From the IMG/VR virus record IMGVR_UViG_3300020221_000090, positions 1-28,948 of that record: DNA of 28,948 bases. One strand, written 5' to 3'. The position numbers were made by a program, and so were the translations under genes. Numbering within the stretch: the stretch's first letter is position 1; every line of letters starts with the position of its first letter. The DNA comes from a virus. Shown piece by piece: positions 22,834-28,948 of this stretch. The notes beneath the pieces are model-generated. The model worked only from the letters and a program-made list of their open reading frames with translations. It was not told the origin of the DNA and made no database searches.

Positions 22834-25800
22834 ATGTTATACCAAAAATATGGAGTATAAACCCATCAGATCCACCACCACCCGCAGTATTCGCTTTAGC
22901 GAATGCTGCATTCGCTTGAGCATAAGCGTCACCAACCGAAGCAGTACCTGTTGTAAACGAGATATTAGCATTTGTGCCATCAGCTGCAGAAGCAACAATA
23001 ACTTGAATAGAAGTTGTGTTTACAAAATTTAGTTGTTTTGCATCTAATGTTGATTCACCATTAGCTGAAACTCGAACAGTATTTGCAGCAGAATTTGCTT
23101 GACCATAAGCGCCGTTCGCCTGAGCATAAGCGCCGTTCGCTTGTGCATATGCGCCGTTCGCCTGCGCATATGCACCATTTGCTTGAGCATAAGCACCATT
23201 CGCAGTATCTCTTGCAGTATTTGCTTGATCATATGAATTATTCGCATGAGCATAAACAATGTTCGCATGAGCATAAGCACCATTCGCTTGCGCATAGGCT
23301 CCGTTGGCTTGTGCATAAGCACCATTAGCCTGAGCATATGCGCCATTAGCCTGTCCGTATGCGCCGTTGGCTTGAGCATATGCAGCATTGGCTTGAACGT
23401 AGATTACTGTTGAATCTGGCTCAATCACAATGTTGCCGACCATACCACTATGCACAGTGCACTGGTAAACATAAGTGCTTCCGCCAAGTGTATATGGAAC
23501 TTTCCAGTAAAGTGTTCCAGAAACCTTACCTTGAGCAGAGGAACCAGTGCTTACTGTGCCATCAGTTGCAACGTGCGTCAATCCAGTGTCGTAGTTCGAA
23601 CCACCGTTTGAGACACGAATCGCAAATGGGTGACCAGCATTGTTTAGATTAAATGCAATAGTTTCACCAGCACGAACATAGAGTGTTGGATCATCAGTTG
23701 CTGCGCCATATTGATCAAAACGATATGCTGTCGCGCCATTGTTTGTTACATCAAGGCGAGTGACGGCTGGTTGATAATCTGCATTCGCTTGAGCATATGC
23801 AGCATTTGCTTGAGCATAAACAATGTTCGCATGAGCATAAGCACCATTCGCTTGCGCATAGGCTCCGTTGGCTTGTGCATAAGCACCATTTGCTGTATCG
23901 CGAGCAGAGTTGGCTTGATCAAGAACATTTAAACCTGCACTTAAGAATGAAACAGCGGCATTGAATGTATTTGCGCGCATCTCATCGCCAGAGGTAGACA
24001 ATATTGTTTCACCGATATAAATTGTCGACCCACTGAGATACAAATCTTTAAATCGTTTTGTAGACGTTCCAAGATCATATGTAACATTTGCAGTCGGAAT
24101 AAGATGCTGCACATTCAATGTACCAGTCATCGTATCGCCAGAAAGATTTACCTTGAGGTTGGCTTCAGCATATGCATTGTTTGCTTGTCCTCTAGCGGTG
24201 TTTGCTTGATCTCTGGCGGAGTTGGCTTGATCAGTGACATTTAATCCTGCATTGGTGACAAACGTAACAGCATTTATTGTGTTAAGTTTTAAGTTACCAG
24301 TTCTAAAATTATTTCCATTGATGTCGATAATATTATTTGTAGGTTCTACTTCATAATTATCGAAAAGATAAAATTGATTGTCTGTTGATTTACGAATCAA
24401 ACCAGCGTGAGTTGGTGTTGCGCCGCGATCAAAGTGACCAACGAATCCTATATCAAACGCATCACCAACCTGTCCATTTGCTAAGAAAATGATAGAATCA
24501 TTTACAGACAAATTACTGACATTAAGTAATGTGTTAGATCCTGTTACAAATAAATTTCCTGTGATTGTCAAATCACCATTTATAGATCCGCCGCCCCCGC
24601 TCAGTTTAAGATTAGCAGTGTCATACGCTGCATTTGCTTGTGCATATACAACATTAGCATGAGCATAAGCACCATTAGCCTGCGCATAGGCACCATTTGC
24701 TTGAGCGTAGGCTCCATTGGCTTGTCCATAAGCACCATTGGCTTGAGCATAGGCTCCATTAGCAACATCTCTGGCACTATTGGCTTGAGCATATGCTCCG
24801 TTGGCTTGGGAGTACGCTCCATTAGCCTGTCCGTATGCGCCATTTGCTTGTCCATAAGCACCATTTGCCTGAGCGTATGCACCGTTGGCAGTATCAAGAA
24901 CATTGACACCACTTACTAATACTGACACAGCAGCATTGAATACATTGGCGCGCACCTCATCGCCAGAAGCAGATAGTGCTGTTTCACCAAGATAAATTGT
25001 GCTGTTACTTAGATACAGATCTTTAAATCGTTTAGTTGGAGTACCAATATCATATGTGACATTTAAATTAGGCTCAATATTTTGAGTTATCAAACTAGCA
25101 GCAACATTTAAGTTGCCTGTCATCGTATCACCAGCAAGAGAAACTTTTAAGTTTGCCTGAGCATAGGCTCCATTTGCCTGGGCATAAGCACCATTTGCTT
25201 GAGCATAGGCTCCATTGGCTTGGGTGTAAGCACCGTTAGCCTGTGCATAAGCACCGTTGGCTTGCGCATAAGCACCGTTAGCTGTATCTCTAGCAGTGTT
25301 TGCTTGAGCATAACCAGCGTTGGCTTGTGCATAAGCATCAGCAACAGCAGCGCCAGTCGTACTAAAGGAGATATTTGCATTACCATCAGCATTATCGAAA
25401 ACACTGACTTGAATACTTGCTGTATTTACGAAGTTTAGGAACTTATTCGACAACTCACCAGCACTGTTTGCATAAACACGAGCCGTGTTTGCAGAAGTAT
25501 TGGCTTGACTATATGCACCATTGGCTTGGGCGTATGCTCCGTTGGCTACATCTCTTGCACTATTTGCTTGAGCATATGCGCCATTAGCCTGAGCATAGGC
25601 TCCGTTGGCTTGAGAATATGCACCGTTCGCTTGACCATAAGCACCGTTGGCTTGCGCATAAGCACCGTTAGCTGTATCTCTAGCAGTGTTTGCTTGAGCA
25701 TATGCATCTAGTGATGAGTCTAGCGCATAAAATACTCCATCACCATCATTCCATTTCCATTGATTTGTGTCTTCATCCCAAACTAGATTTGCATTTGGAT

Positions 25801-26266
25801 CTGTTCCACGATTGATAGAAATATAGGCATTTAAAGTTGGAGAACCAGTTACGTTTGAATTAAGAATAATTTCATTGTCTTCAACTGATAATGTTTCAAC
25901 ATTAAGAGTTGTACTATTTCCGAGAACTTCTAAATTGCCAGTGATTACTAAATTACCACTGATTGTTCCACCAGTTAAATTAACTTTTAGATTGGCTTCT
26001 GCATAAGCATTGTTGGCTTGGTTGCGAGCAGTATTTGCTTGATCGCGTGATGTATTTGCTTGATCACGAGCTGTATTGGCTTGATCTCGTGCATTATTCG
26101 CTTGTATGTAAGCACCTTCTCTGGCTAACGGAAAGCCGCCTGCCGTAGATCCATCTTGTACAACGACGGTATCTTTATCCATGTCAATAAAGATTTCGCC
26201 AACCGCACCAGTTAAATTAGCGATATTTGCCGTATCGTATCTTCGGAATTGTAATGTTGTTGCCAT
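22832..26266 (-). CDS. Modular heptad-repeat tail-fibre-type protein with embedded cupredoxin domain
   Basis: 1144 aa. Residues 1-50 (LQFRRYDTANIANLTGAVGE, VVVQDGSTAGGFPLA) resemble the N-terminal domain of phage tropism-determinant/fibre proteins. The rest alternates 7-residue repeats (A-Q-A-N-G-A-Y, Q-A-N-T-A-R-D) with small beta modules. GNL-type modules lie at about 97-185 and 556-672; GNL plus RFKDLYL modules at 376-456 and 706-782; LNFVNTxSIQV modules at 262-308 and 1063-1112; a cupredoxin-like domain at 833-950. It ends in a Gly linker and FILHIFGIT. Heptads are rich in Ala with regularly spaced Asn, likely a trimeric coiled-coil stalk. The role as adsorption fibre or virion appendage is inferred from architecture and position next to gp13. 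Exact long direct repeats lie inside the gene. An AATAAATA promoter and AGAGAG/AGATC leader precede the ATG. Confidence 0.88.
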   Translation of the reverse strand: MATTLQFRRYDTANIANLTGAVGEIFIDMDKDTVVVQDGSTAGGFPLAREGAYIQANNARDQANTARDQANTSRDQANTARNQANNAYAEANLKVNLTGGTISGNLVITGNLEVLGNSTTLNVETLSVEDNEIILNSNVTGSPTLNAYISINRGTDPNANLVWDEDTNQWKWNDGDGVFYALDSSLDAYAQANTARDTANGAYAQANGAYGQANGAYSQANGAYAQANGAYAQANSARDVANGAYAQANGAYSQANTSANTARVYANSAGELSNKFLNFVNTASIQVSVFDNADGNANISFSTTGAAVADAYAQANAGYAQANTARDTANGAYAQANGAYAQANGAYTQANGAYAQANGAYAQANGAYAQANLKVSLAGDTMTGNLNVAASLITQNIEPNLNVTYDIGTPTKRFKDLYLSNSTIYLGETALSASGDEVRANVFNAAVSVLVSGVNVLDTANGAYAQANGAYGQANGAYGQANGAYSQANGAYAQANSARDVANGAYAQANGAYGQANGAYAQANGAYAQANGAYAHANVVYAQANAAYDTANLKLSGGGGSINGDLTITGNLFVTGSNTLLNVSNLSVNDSIIFLANGQVGDAFDIGFVGHFDRGATPTHAGLIRKSTDNQFYLFDNYEVEPTNNIIDINGNNFRTGNLKLNTINAVTFVTNAGLNVTDQANSARDQANTARGQANNAYAEANLKVNLSGDTMTGTLNVQHLIPTANVTYDLGTSTKRFKDLYLSGSTIYIGETILSTSGDEMRANTFNAAVSFLSAGLNVLDQANSARDTANGAYAQANGAYAQANGAYAHANIVYAQANAAYAQANADYQPAVTRLDVTNNGATAYRFDQYGAATDDPTLYVRAGETIAFNLNNAGHPFAIRVSNGGSNYDTGLTHVATDGTVSTGSSAQGKVSGTLYWKVPYTLGGSTYVYQCTVHSGMVGNIVIEPDSTVIYVQANAAYAQANGAYGQANGAYAQANGAYAQANGAYAQANGAYAHANIVYAHANNSYDQANTARDTANGAYAQANGAYAQANGAYAQANGAYAQANGAYGQANSAANTVRVSANGESTLDAKQLNFVNTTSIQVIVASAADGTNANISFTTGTASVGDAYAQANAAFAKANTAGGGGSDGFILHIFGIT
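23247..23326. repeat. 80-bp perfect direct repeat, copy A (left of cupredoxin module)
   Basis: Begins TGAGCATAAACAATGTTCGC and ends GCATAAGCACCATT (plus strand). Identical base for base to 23811-23890. The 564-bp period equals 188 codons, so both copies are read in the same frame (heptads containing AHANIVYA). Confidence 0.95.
23417..23770 (-). other. Cupredoxin-like domain with intact type-1 copper ligand set
   Basis: Residues 833-950 of the fibre protein. PTLYVRAGETIAFNLNNAGH supplies His879, and the C-terminal hairpin YVYQCTVHSGMVGNIVI supplies Cys936, His939 and Met942. H...C-x2-H-x2-M is the ligand pattern of amicyanin-type blue copper proteins, and GNIVI is the expected last strand. 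Cupredoxin-like modules of this sort are known to me in marine phage structural proteins; whether they bind copper is not established. Confidence 0.8.
23811..23890. repeat. 80-bp perfect direct repeat, copy B (right of cupredoxin module)
   Basis: Identical to 23247-23326. The two copies enclose the whole cupredoxin coding segment (23417-23770). Confidence 0.95.
25246..25312. repeat. 67-bp perfect direct repeat, copy A
   Basis: Begins CATAAGCACCGTTGGCTTGC and ends GTTTGCTTGAGCATA. Identical to 25636-25702 with a 390-bp period (130 codons). It brackets the LNFVNTASIQV beta module (about 25343-25483). Confidence 0.93.
25636..25702. repeat. 67-bp perfect direct repeat, copy B
   Basis: Second copy of the 25246-25312 sequence, in the same reading frame of the fibre gene. 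Confidence 0.93.
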
Positions 26267-26291
26267 TTAAGATCTCTCTATGAAGTACCTT

Positions 26292-26299
26292 TATTTATT
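26292..26299 (-). promoter_or_regulatory. AATAAATA late-type promoter before the 1144-aa fibre gene
   Basis: Minus strand AATAATAAATAAAGG in the 41-nt gap between the two fibre genes, about 26 nt upstream of the ATG at 26266. Matches the other NATAAATA elements in the window. Confidence 0.65.
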
Positions 26300-26307
26300 A
26301 TTTTCAA

Positions 26308-28948
26308 TTATGCATTTAAGTCTGATGGGGATAGTGAGAAGCTGTTCATTAAATCAAATACTATTGATCCAGTCATTAAATCGATTGGCAACGCGTCTGA
26401 TGATATTCTACTGGTTAACAATGATTTATAGTAAGTTAATTGTGAAGTTGGATCATTCGGTGTAAATCGAAGTCTGACCAATCCACTGCTAATATCTGAA
26501 GAGAATGTACCAACACCACTACCAATAGTTGTTTCAGCATATTTGACCAAATTTGTCGTTGCCCCATCATGTAACAGCATAATTTCAAGTGCCAAAAACC
26601 CAAATAGGTTTTCCACTTGCATTTGATATCTACCACTTCTATAAGTCGAAGCTGACCAACTGTCAACTGTTTCGGCAGAGGTAGTTGTTGTATCATATGT
26701 AAACTGTTGCGATCCAGAAGATATTAACGAAACATTTGCATTACCATTATCGCCAGATACAACAGAAACGGAAACAGTTGATGTATTGATGAAATTGATA
26801 TTAGGTGTTACAGTTATGGATCCTGAATTGGCTGAGACTCTTACCGTTGCATTATTAGCTGCATTATATGCGTTATTTGCTTGAGCATATGCACTATTAG
26901 AGGTATTGCGTGCTATGTTTGCTTGAGCATAAGCGTCAGCAACTGCAGCACCAGTCGTATTAAAGGCTATATTTGCATTTCCATCAACGCTACTGACATC
27001 GACTTGAATACTTGCAGTATTGATGAAGTTTAGGAATTTATTTGAAAGTTCACCAGCGCTGTTTGCATAAACACGAACCGTGTTCGCAGAATTATTGGCT
27101 TGATTATATGCACCATTCGCCTGAGCATAAGCACCATTCGCCTGATTATAAGCACCATTCGCCTGAGCATAAGCACCATTCGCCTGAGCATAAGCACCAT
27201 TCGCCTGATTGTACGCACCATTTGCCTGAGCATAAGCACCATTTGCTTGCACATAGGCACCATTCGCAGTATCGCGTGCTACATTTGCTTGAGCATAAGA
27301 ATTATTTGCTGTATCACGCGCAGTGTTTGCTTGATTAAATGCAAAAATTAAATTAGCATGTGTAGCAACAGTATTACTCACAAGAGTGATACTATTTGCA
27401 TCAATATTTGCTCGAAGAGTTGCGAGTGAAGTATTCGCAAAGTCGATCACATTATTCTCATGACCAGAATTTGCTAGGTTATCAAACAAATACCATATTC
27501 CGTCACCAGCATCGCGCGCGAAACCAGTATGCGTTACTGATGAGCCTGAGTTTTTAGCGCCGACAAATCCAATATCAACAATATCAGTGAGTATATTATT
27601 TGCAGCTAGATAAATTAGTGGATCATCAACTGTATACGTTGATGTATTAATAAATGTCGTATTGCCAGTAACAAATAAGTTACCAGAAATATTTAACGAT
27701 CCATTTATCGTACCGCCAGTTAGATTTAATTTAAGATTGGCTTCGGCGTAAGCGTTATTTGCTTGACCACGAGCAGTATTCGCTTGATCTCTGGCAGTGT
27801 TCGCTTGATCTCGAGCGGTATTTGCTTGAAGGTACGAATTATTTGCTTGTGTTCTTGCAGTGTTCGCTTGGTCGCGAGCAGTGTTTGCTTGATTAAATGC
27901 ATCCATTGCTAGATTTCGTACACTAGCAGCATAATAATCTACATAGAATTGTCCACGATAAAGGTTTCCGTTCCCCTGATTGGATCCATAATAATAAGTT
28001 GAACCAGCAGCTGATGATGGTATTGTCCAGTATAACGTGCCAGTTTGTTTGTTTTGTGCACTTGTACCAACACTTAGTGTACCGTCAAGCGCGACATGAG
28101 TTAATCCAGAAGATACTAGGCTGGTATAAGAATCAGAATAAAGTGCAAAACCTTGAGGTCCGTTTAATGGAGATACCAAATCAACTAATCTAAATGCAAT
28201 AGTGCTGCCAGGTCGAAGCCATAGACTTGGATTTGCTTGCGTCGCGGGACTATCCCAGGCAGTGTATACGGCACCACTGGAGCCGCCATCTTCAAATGTT
28301 CTGAATACAAATCCTACGGGGTTTGGTTCAGTAACAGTAATACTATATGCTTCAGCTGACATATAATCAGAATTCGCTTGAGCATATGCATTATTGCCAG
28401 TGTCGCGAGCAGTATTGGCTTGCGTTCTTGCTGTATTCGCTTGTTCACGTGCAGTGTTCGCCTGATCTCTTGCTGCGTTGGCTTGAACATAAGCATCGCC
28501 AATTGACGCACCAGAAGTTATAAATGAAATATTCGCATTAGTTCCGTCTCCAGAAGGAGTAACAGAAACAAACACACTTGCTGAATTAATGAAATTAAGA
28601 TGTTTTGCGTCTAGTGTTGATCCACTGTTCGCTGAAACTCTTGCAGTATTTGCTGCATTATTTGCTTGTGCATACGCACCATTCGCTTGAACATAGGCAT
28701 TGTTTGCAGTATTGCGAGCAGTATTCGCCTGATCATAAGCGCTGTTTGCTTGCACATATGAATTGTTACTAGTATCGCGAGCAGTGTTTGCTTGAGTTCT
28801 TGCTGTGTTCGCTTGATCGCGAGCAGTATTGGCTTGTAAAGATGCAGGAGCAGCATATGTTGCTATTCGGAATTGTCCTTGAACACCATCATTATTGGAT
28901 GGACTTCGATAGATATATTTTGTTGTGCCAGGCACATTTTGTGGAATT
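26308..28948 (-). CDS. Second modular heptad-repeat fibre-type protein (5' end beyond window)
   Basis: The frame is open to the right window edge (a GTG at 28935 is internal: residues I-P-Q-N precede it), so the N-terminus is missing; at least 879 aa remain. Architecture: QFRIATY strand, Q-A-N-T-A-R-D heptads, an LNFINSASV beta module (about 28500-28640), a degenerate cupredoxin-like domain (27934-28353), heptads, a GNL/DIGFVG/WYLFD module (about 27330-27730), a 21-bp repeat tract, two more NFIN beta modules, and a C-terminal domain (26308-26712: [44 protein letters not shown]) of a type frequent in marine phage fibre and structural proteins. It shares nearly all module types with the following gene and is evidently its paralogue. 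Function as fibre or appendage is inferred. Confidence 0.86.
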   Translation of the reverse strand, partial: IPQNVPGTTKYIYRSPSNNDGVQGQFRIATYAAPASLQANTARDQANTARTQANTARDTSNNSYVQANSAYDQANTARNTANNAYVQANGAYAQANNAANTARVSANSGSTLDAKHLNFINSASVFVSVTPSGDGTNANISFITSGASIGDAYVQANAARDQANTAREQANTARTQANTARDTGNNAYAQANSDYMSAEAYSITVTEPNPVGFVFRTFEDGGSSGAVYTAWDSPATQANPSLWLRPGSTIAFRLVDLVSPLNGPQGFALYSDSYTSLVSSGLTHVALDGTLSVGTSAQNKQTGTLYWTIPSSAAGSTYYYGSNQGNGNLYRGQFYVDYYAASVRNLAMDAFNQANTARDQANTARTQANNSYLQANTARDQANTARDQANTARGQANNAYAEANLKLNLTGGTINGSLNISGNLFVTGNTTFINTSTYTVDDPLIYLAANNILTDIVDIGFVGAKNSGSSVTHTGFARDAGDGIWYLFDNLANSGHENNVIDFANTSLATLRANIDANSITLVSNTVATHANLIFAFNQANTARDTANNSYAQANVARDTANGAYVQANGAYAQANGAYNQANGAYAQANGAYAQANGAYNQANGAYAQANGAYNQANNSANTVRVYANSAGELSNKFLNFINTASIQVDVSSVDGNANIAFNTTGAAVADAYAQANIARNTSNSAYAQANNAYNAANNATVRVSANSGSITVTPNINFINTSTVSVSVVSGDNGNANVSLISSGSQQFTYDTTTTSAETVDSWSASTYRSGRYQMQVENLFGFLALEIMLLHDGATTNLVKYAETTIGSGVGTFSSDISSGLVRLRFTPNDPTSQLTYYKSLLTSRISSDALPIDLMTGSIVFDLMNSFSLSPSDLNA
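27111..27257 (-). repeat. Seven tandem 21-bp units encoding Ala/Gln/Asn heptads
   Basis: Units of CACCATTCGCCTGAGCATAAG type start at 27111, 27132, 27153, 27174, 27195, 27216 and 27237. Units 1, 3 and 4 are identical and the others differ at a few positions. Each unit encodes one seven-residue repeat (A-Y-A/N-Q-A-N-G). The tract length probably varies by slippage or recombination. Confidence 0.92.
27934..28353 (-). other. Cupredoxin-like domain lacking the copper ligands
   Basis: Clear homologue of the 23417-23770 domain: [15 protein letters not shown] against PTLYVRAGETIAFNL, and [18 protein letters not shown] with GTLYW against GLTHVATDGTVSTGSSAQ with GTLYW. The GHPFAI segment has become GPQGFAL, and the C-T-V-H-S-G-M loop is replaced by [17 protein letters not shown] with no Cys, His or Met. 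Structural relic or a neofunctionalised binding module. Confidence 0.75.

Noticed and set aside
27111-27257. CRISPR-like appearance of short regular repeats
   Set aside because: Units are contiguous with no spacers, exactly 21 nt, and read as heptads in a long coding frame.
23044-27351. Many plus- and minus-strand frames with His/Lys/Arg-, Met/Leu- or Ile/Ser-rich repeats inside the fibre genes
   Set aside because: Alternative-frame readings of the 21-nt repeats; periodic, stop-free only because the repeat unit is stop-free in several frames.
1-28948. tRNA genes, integrase, attachment sites or insertion sequences
   Set aside because: I looked for cloverleaf-like segments, transposase or integrase motifs and terminal inverted repeats and saw none; intergenic spaces are too short for most of these.

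Overview
The window is a contiguous piece of a T4-like myovirus (contractile-tailed, tailed dsDNA phage) genome, almost certainly from an aquatic or marine lineage close to the cyanophage/pelagiphage T4-like viruses. The evidence is the near-canonical T4 gene order read right to left (13-14-15-16-17-18-19-20-67-core-21-22-23-gp3-like-uvsY-uvsW-55-47-46), the marine-type accessory genes (2OG-Fe(II) oxygenase, peptide deformylase, HExxH peptidase) and the long Ala/Gln/Asn heptad-repeat fibre proteins. No photosynthesis gene or tRNA is visible here, so the host cannot be named from this window. Every convincing gene is on the minus strand. Genes abut or overlap by a few bases, and no gene-free stretch reaches 300 bases.

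Layout in the direction of transcription (high to low coordinates). (1) 28948-22832: two very large modular fibre or virion-appendage proteins; the first is cut by the window edge. They are built from 21-nt/7-residue repeats that separate small beta-rich modules. (2) 22795-18125: neck, tail-completion and packaging block gp13, gp14, gp15, gp16 (small terminase), gp17 (large terminase), tightly coupled. (3) 18063-15735: tail sheath gp18 and tail tube gp19, ending in a hairpin terminator. (4) 15677-9424: portal gp20, prohead core gp67, two further core-region proteins, protease gp21, scaffold gp22 and major capsid gp23, ending in a very clear rho-independent terminator. (5) 9331-8575: a small coiled-coil protein and a second tube-fold protein. 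(6) 8447-1: a recombination/late-transcription operon with uvsY, a 67-aa protein, uvsW, a possible Sm-like protein, a 2OG oxygenase, sigma factor gp55, the gp47/gp46 nuclease, peptide deformylase and a truncated HExxH peptidase with an acidic linker.

Regulation can partly be read. The structural clusters are preceded by T4-late-type elements (one exact TATAAATA, three AATAAATA, three CTAAATA), several of them fused to the stop codon of the preceding gene. The factor expected to recognise them, gp55, is encoded in the same window. The uvsY operon instead has a sigma70-like promoter with 17-bp spacing.

The most interesting structure is in the fibre gene at 22832-26266. A cupredoxin-like domain with a complete His/Cys/His/Met type-1 copper ligand set in the amicyanin-like C-x2-H-x2-M arrangement is embedded among the heptad repeats. 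It is bracketed by a perfect 80-bp direct repeat whose 564-bp period is a whole number of codons, so recombination would remove the domain cleanly in frame. The neighbouring fibre gene carries a clear homologue of the domain in which the copper ligands are gone. A second exact, in-frame direct repeat (67 bp, 390-bp period) brackets another beta module. This looks like a repeat-mediated domain-exchange architecture.
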